Shown here: positions 59,311 through 64,000 of the stretch, piece by piece
Numbering within the stretch: position 1 is the stretch's first letter
How the letters are laid out: every line of letters begins with the position of its first letter
Assembly: GCF_905220415.1 (NCBI RefSeq)
Contig: NC_059554.1
Span: 9,449,001-9,513,000, forward strand
DNA length: 64,000 bases
Source: Colias croceus
Lineage: Eukaryota; Arthropoda; Insecta; Lepidoptera; Pieridae
Direction: 5' to 3'
Position numbers and translations under genes: made by a program
Notes under the pieces: generated by a model
Database searches by the model: none
What the model was told of the DNA's origin: nothing
What the model saw: only the letters and a program-made list of their open reading frames with translations

Positions 59311-59839
59311 GTGTAGTTATAGTATATTAGTTGTATGTTTGTTACGAGTAAACTCAAAAACTACTCGAAATCAATTAAAAGTTCTTAAAAAGGCTTATAA
59401 ATCTACATCTTTATCGCCATACCATATCGCAAGCAAACCCACGATCGCGAAGCTAGTGTCATAAAATCTTATGTCTTTGATTAATTACGTAATACCGCTT
59501 GCAAGTTGAACATGTTATAATAAATAATTACTAAGTAACAAATTAATTAAGAGACGCGATTTAAACACGAATTTAAAGTGGGATTTATTAAATATCTTTA
59601 GAGGACGTAATAAATAAACACAATAAATTGTTTTACAAATTACAACATATTTCAATTGGATGTGTATTGGAGTGTTTACGCACTGTGCTAATAGATACGA
59701 TATCTACTAGAGCCTAACTGCTTCTTTGTGATTGAAGGGTTGTAAAAAAGTATTCAAAGATTTTTTAATTATTATACTTCACTTATAATATGATATAAAA
59801 TATCGTAAATGACAGGTATAGTATATTGTAGGTATAGGT

Positions 59840-60124
59840 AGTTACGCATCCACCCCAACCCTCTGTGTTAGGTTGAGCAATAGCCTTCCGCTGGCCTCAG
59901 CAAGACCACCGGAGAGTTCTTGCAATTTAACATAAGCATTCCACATAATGGAAAACATTTGTTTCGCAATAAGGTATCGCTTGTATCATTGCATGTAATT
60001 CTGGCATTAACATTTGTGACTCCAAATCGTCCACTTGTTATAGTTAAGTAATTAAATAAGTTTAATTTTAATTTTATTTTATTTCTTTTTTAAAAAAGTC
60101 AAATCGCTCCCGCAAAGTTTAACT
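59840..60124 (+). repeat. Probable 5' LTR of errantivirus-like retrotransposon
   Basis: AGTTA at 59840 and TAACT ending at 60124 form short inverted ends about 285 bp apart, a normal LTR size for this group, and the primer-binding site follows at once. The partner LTR is outside the window, so the left boundary is inferred. Confidence 0.5.
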
Positions 60125-60141
60125 GGCGCAGCCGGTAGGAT
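60124..60141 (+). other. Primer-binding site, tRNA-Ser type
   Basis: TGGCGCAGCCGGTAGGAT. The related motif with T for C at position 9 is the tRNA-Ser primer site of 17.6-like and TED-like Ty3/Gypsy elements of insects. It places the reverse-transcription start directly after the LTR. Confidence 0.7.
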
Positions 60142-62114
60142 AGCCACATAAGGTCTGCATGTCTAGAGGTCTTCAAAATTAGCCCTAGAACATTGCTATA
60201 AAGACCGTGCTATCCTAAAAGAACCGAAATATAAATTTGTTAAACGACCACGACAAGGACATGGGATCGACGATCGGTTGGTGAGTAAAACTTTTTGCCA
60301 TCCTTTCTCATATATTCCTATATCCTTTTCACGAGAGTGTAATTTTGACTTTTAATTATTTTTTAACTGTTATTTTGGGATTGAACGTCTCTCATTATAA
60401 CGGATCTGGTTTTAACCTCCTGAGACCCAGGATTTTTTTCTCTTTCTTTTGAAATAAAAATTAGCTGTATCTGTTCTAATGCAATTATAGATATTCAAAA
60501 AAATGGTAAAAAAAATCTTTCGTGGAAAACTTGGATTTTCTTTATGTCATGTATATATTACAGGGGGTCCCAGTTCCAAGTGTAATAAGTTTATGAAAAT
60601 GAAGAAAAACTACATGTTTTTTTAGTTATTATATATTTTTAAACTTGAATCTAAATAGTTATTATTCTATCCATTGTTCTGTGTCTATTTTTTGTACCTT
60701 GGTTCAAAGATAGGTATTTTTAAGGGTGAGAAACGACCAGTTCATGTATTTTAAACCGGCGTGGTGGTTTATTTATATTGTCACGTCCACCCCTAGGTCT
60801 TATTTCTAATCCATCCTCTCGGTCAGCCTCCCCATAAGCTTGGTCCATGTCATGTGCATCCCCGAGATGGTCTGCCAACAACTGAAGATGACATACATAG
60901 TGACGATTCTGTTCTGAAATGACTCATACTCATTGGACGAATGGAAGAAGAATCATGTTCTGGTAATTGGGCGGCTTCATCGGTATCATTTGGGGTATTA
61001 TCTTCATCTCAAACATTTATTTATTCAATTAGACTTCTTCTAAAAATAATTTTGAATCGTCACAACAGTATTAACATTTACCACCGATTCGGAAAGCAGT
61101 ATCTATGGAGAAGAACCGGCAAGAAACTCCATAGGTCCATCATATAGGTCAATATTTGACTCATCCAGGTGTTGGTAGATCTCAATATCTTATAATCCTT
61201 GGAAATTATAATAAAATCTGTAACATAAACTAAAGAATGTCACATAGGTAATACATGGGGCTCTAGTAACCAATACCAATTTGGCAAGAATTGAGACCAA
61301 ATGTCTTACCAGTATGACATAAAAGAAAACATTAATATTTTTCACAAGTTTTAGATTTATCTTACAAAATAACTATTGCAGTTGCAGAAATAATATCTAT
61401 TATCATTAGATATACAAAGATATACTGCAATATACGAATGGTTCCACTAGAAATGTAAGATTACTGACCACGTGTTTGCCGTCGCACAGCCACCGTCAAC
61501 TTCGAAATGAGAATACTTCAAATCACTGTCACTTATAAAACCAAAAACCGTTTAGTATAGCGAATGACATACCACTACATCGATTTGAGGTATTATTCGC
61601 GCATATACGCAAAAGATGGCGTTGAAATATTTTTTTATTGTTTATGTAATATATATATGACCGCAGGCCCCAGGAGGTTAATATGAAATTCTATTAAATC
61701 AGTAATTAGTTATAACTTATACAATAAGGAATATCGTATTTAATTCTAAGAATTGTCTTGCATAAAACTCTGCACAGACTAATTAGCTATAGAGAGTAAC
61801 TTAAATAAAAGTTTTACATAAGAAAAGTAAATGAATTTTTGCATAAAGAAATATTAATATTAATTGATTTAAATGATCTCAAAATTGATCGTAATTCAAT
61901 TAATAAATTTTATATTTTATATGTGATTCACTTTACTTCAAGTTTTAATTTTTATAGTAATTGATAACATATAATTTTTTATTCTGCTATATTTTAATAA
62001 TTTTTATTATATTGTGTTTTAAATTGATTTCTGTGTGTGTGTGATTTTTATAATTCGAAATTATTGTAATTGGTTAAAGACTTCAGAACTTTAATTACTC
62101 TGTACTTATTTAAC
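60142..62114 (+). other. Retroelement leader, interrupted by a TTAA element
   Basis: Non-coding leader between primer-binding site and gag. Without the 1262-bp insert plus one TTAA it would be about 700 bp. Confidence 0.55.
60416..61677 (-). mobile_element. piggyBac-like element inside the LTR retrotransposon leader (1262 bp)
   Basis: TTAA at 60412-60415 and 61678-61681 flank ends CCTCCTGAGACCCAGG and, inverted, CCTCCTGGGGCCTGCGG. On the minus strand around 61010-60870 a frame reads DEDNTPNDTDEAAQLPEH followed by breaks, an acidic Ser-rich run like a transposase N-terminus. No catalytic region. Different family from 30232-31184. Confidence 0.7.
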
Positions 62115-63341
62115 ATGGAAAGCGTAAACGTAATAACAATTCCGAGTGATATGTTAAAGCTTATTCCTCTTTTTGGTGGAGACAAAAGAATTTTGAATCT
62201 ATTCTTTCGAAAATGTGAATATATAATTAATAAATTTAGAGGGCATGAAGAACAGAATATTTACGTTTTACATGCCATAACTAGTAGATTAATAGGCGAT
62301 GCCGCCGCGTTATTATCCGAGCGCGAAGACATTAATACTTGGCCCGCTTTAAAGGAATTACTAGAACAGCATTTTGGTGATCCGCGTAGTGAGGATTGCA
62401 TAAAAATCTCTCTCGAGTCCTGTAAAATTAAATCCGGCGAAAGTTACCTTGAATTTTGTAATAGGATACAGAATATTCGATCATTATTAATATCGAAGGT
62501 AAATTTATCGGTAGATATGGAAATTAAACGCGCGAAAATTGCGATTTATAATCATACAGCCCTGAACGTTTTCTTATATAATTTGCCCGAAAGCATGGTG
62601 CGTATTGTAAGACTGAAATCACCTAGTACATTAGAACAGGCTTTAGAAATCGTTTTAGAAGAAGTTAATTTTCACGAGCAATACCAATCTCGCAATCGTA
62701 TCCATAGTAATACAACGGTGCCGAAACAAACGCCTAACGTTACGGTGCCCCAATTTTTACAAAATAATCCTCAACAAAGATTTAATTTTGGGATACCAAA
62801 TGTACCTCAAAATGCACAGCAGGCAAAATTTGGTTTTAAATTTACACCTCAACAACCATTTAATAATAACCCACAGTTCGGGTATAGGCCTTCATTCAAT
62901 CAAAATCCACAATTTGGTTATAGACCAACATTTAATCAAAACCCACAATTTGGTTATAGACCTCCTCAAACTTTTGGTATGACGCCACAGAATTTCGGTC
63001 AAAGACCTCCTCAAAATAACCACTTTGAGTCTACTGACGTTTCCATGAGGACGGCACCCCCTCGACCACAAAATATAACTCAGCCAGGTTTTAGAGTGAA
63101 CGAAACCGACTTACATAATGACAATTATTACTATTACTACAATCCTTACGACTATACGAATTACTATAGCTATAATCCTTACGACTATACCAATTACTAT
63201 GGCTGTAATCCTTATGATACGAATTACGAATACGATGAGAATGAGATTTATACACCCACTGACGATACTCAAGACATTAATGTGCTTCCGTCTGATAAAA
63301 AAAATTTTCAAACGAAAGCCTCTACCAAGAAAAAACCGTAG
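62115..63341 (+). CDS. gag: Gag-like protein of Ty3/Gypsy (errantivirus-like) retrotransposon
   Basis: Starts at ATG 62115 (MESVNV); the frame is open from 62070 but that has no ATG. 408 residues. The first ~230 form an all-helical insect retroviral Gag core (IPLFGGDKRILNLFFRKCEY; ITSRLIGDAAALLSERED; CNRIQNIRSLLISK). The tail has three copies of NPQFGYRP (about residues 255-300), an Asn/Gln/Pro-rich stretch and a Tyr-rich block with NPYDYTNYY repeats. No CCHC zinc knuckle, normal for errantivirus-type Gag. It ends in an A-run and TAG. Intact reading frame, but the downstream pol is mostly deleted, so the element is not autonomous. Confidence 0.85.
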   Translation: MESVNVITIPSDMLKLIPLFGGDKRILNLFFRKCEYIINKFRGHEEQNIYVLHAITSRLIGDAAALLSEREDINTWPALKELLEQHFGDPRSEDCIKISLESCKIKSGESYLEFCNRIQNIRSLLISKVNLSVDMEIKRAKIAIYNHTALNVFLYNLPESMVRIVRLKSPSTLEQALEIVLEEVNFHEQYQSRNRIHSNTTVPKQTPNVTVPQFLQNNPQQRFNFGIPNVPQNAQQAKFGFKFTPQQPFNNNPQFGYRPSFNQNPQFGYRPTFNQNPQFGYRPPQTFGMTPQNFGQRPPQNNHFESTDVSMRTAPPRPQNITQPGFRVNETDLHNDNYYYYYNPYDYTNYYSYNPYDYTNYYGCNPYDTNYEYDENEIYTPTDDTQDINVLPSDKKNFQTKASTKKKP

Positions 63342-64000
63342 AATCAAATTGCGATCCAAATCTGAAATTGCCACATATTTATATTTCTGAAATTAATTCC
63401 AAATTTGTGATTGATCATGGGAAGCAAAATTTAAACGCGGACGCTTTATCTAAAATTAGGGTTAACGCTACGCATTCCGATAACGAAAACGAATCTATGG
63501 TTGTTAATATAGGCGATAGAGACAATAGGCCAAGAACGCGTAACGACTCTAGTACAATTTCTATATCAGAACGCAATTCTAGTGAAACGATATCTATTCC
63601 CGATCCTGAAACTCTATCGGCGCTGAGTTCTCCTAGAAGGTCACAATTTGTAACGTCGAAATCGGATACTCATTTCGCTAATATTGTTCATTCAGTTCAT
63701 TCAGCTAATATTGTAGAATCGTCCGGTATACCTATACTCCATAAAACCAAGTTTATAGAACAAGGTTCAATGAACGTTATACCGATAGAGATTGGTAAAA
63801 GGAAGACTAAGGTCCCTATTAAAAATGTAAAACGCCCTCCGCGTTGTGGTGTTGGCTGATAGTGATGAGGTCCGCGCTGGCACTTCAACTACAACCTCTT
63901 AAACATAACCGGAAATTTAGACTATAGTGACGCAATGAGATACGCGATAAACTTACACCTAAACTTGAAAACGATCAAACTATCATTAGAAATAAAATTA
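63342..64000 (+). pseudogene. pol: Truncated pol remnant of the same retrotransposon
   Basis: A frame shifted by -1 from gag overlaps the gag end and runs to a TGA at 63857-63859. It holds FVIDHGKQNLNADALSKI, the GKxNxxADALSR segment at the end of the Ty3/Gypsy RNase H region. The protease, reverse transcriptase and most of RNase H that should lie between gag and this point are missing, so a large internal deletion joined gag to late pol. Beyond the TGA another frame seems to carry on (LDYSDAMRYAINLHLNL), then the window ends. Confidence 0.7.

Noticed and set aside
63111..63390. Ile/Val-rich and Thr/Ile-rich frames on both strands
   Set aside because: Shadows of the Tyr/Asn repeat region of gag.

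Overview
The window is AT-rich animal nuclear DNA, almost certainly from a moth or butterfly (Lepidoptera). Three things show this. One gene is split into 16 small GC-richer exons by GT-AG introns. There are many non-autonomous Helitron-like elements whose ends share the motif GCGGGCGAAGCCGCGGGC followed by CTAG. The other repeats (tRNA-derived SINEs, THAP-bearing and TTAA-flanked DNA transposons, RTE and jockey/CR1-type LINE ends, an errantivirus-like LTR element) also fit Lepidoptera. No bacterial-type genes, CRISPR arrays, rRNA or intact tRNA genes are visible.

The one host gene lies on the + strand at 27049-52745. It encodes a cell-surface immunoglobulin-superfamily protein of the Sidestep family: five Ig domains, one fibronectin-III-like domain, one transmembrane helix and a cytoplasmic tail of about 168 residues ending in a class I PDZ-ligand-like sequence. 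All 16 exons join in consistent phase to give 816 visible residues. The signal-peptide exon or exons are missing, so the true start lies upstream, either within 1-27048 or outside the window.

Layout. 1-27048: no certain exon. It holds a nested cluster of THAP/P-like and TA-target DNA transposons (2000-7048), several Helitron-like elements, a 158-bp tandem duplication and a poly(A)-tailed retroelement. 27049-52745: the gene, whose introns carry Helitron-like elements, a piggyBac-like element ending 23 bp plus its TTAA before exon 4, an antisense RTE LINE fragment, a Harbinger-type MITE, two tRNA SINEs and a decayed tandem array derived from the end of exon 14. 52746-59800: 3' UTR with a MITE, then intergenic repeats including a jockey-type LINE fragment. 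59840-64000: an LTR retrotransposon (LTR, tRNA-Ser-type primer-binding site, gag, remnant pol), internally deleted, carrying a piggyBac-like insertion in its leader and running off the window edge.

The most notable observations are the datable transposon-in-transposon nest at 2.0-7.05 kb, with 7-bp, 8-bp and TA target duplications and an empty site inside the window; the transposon abutting the exon 4 acceptor; the intronic tandem copies of the exon 14 tail and donor; and the deleted errantivirus-like provirus with a repetitive Tyr-rich Gag tail.
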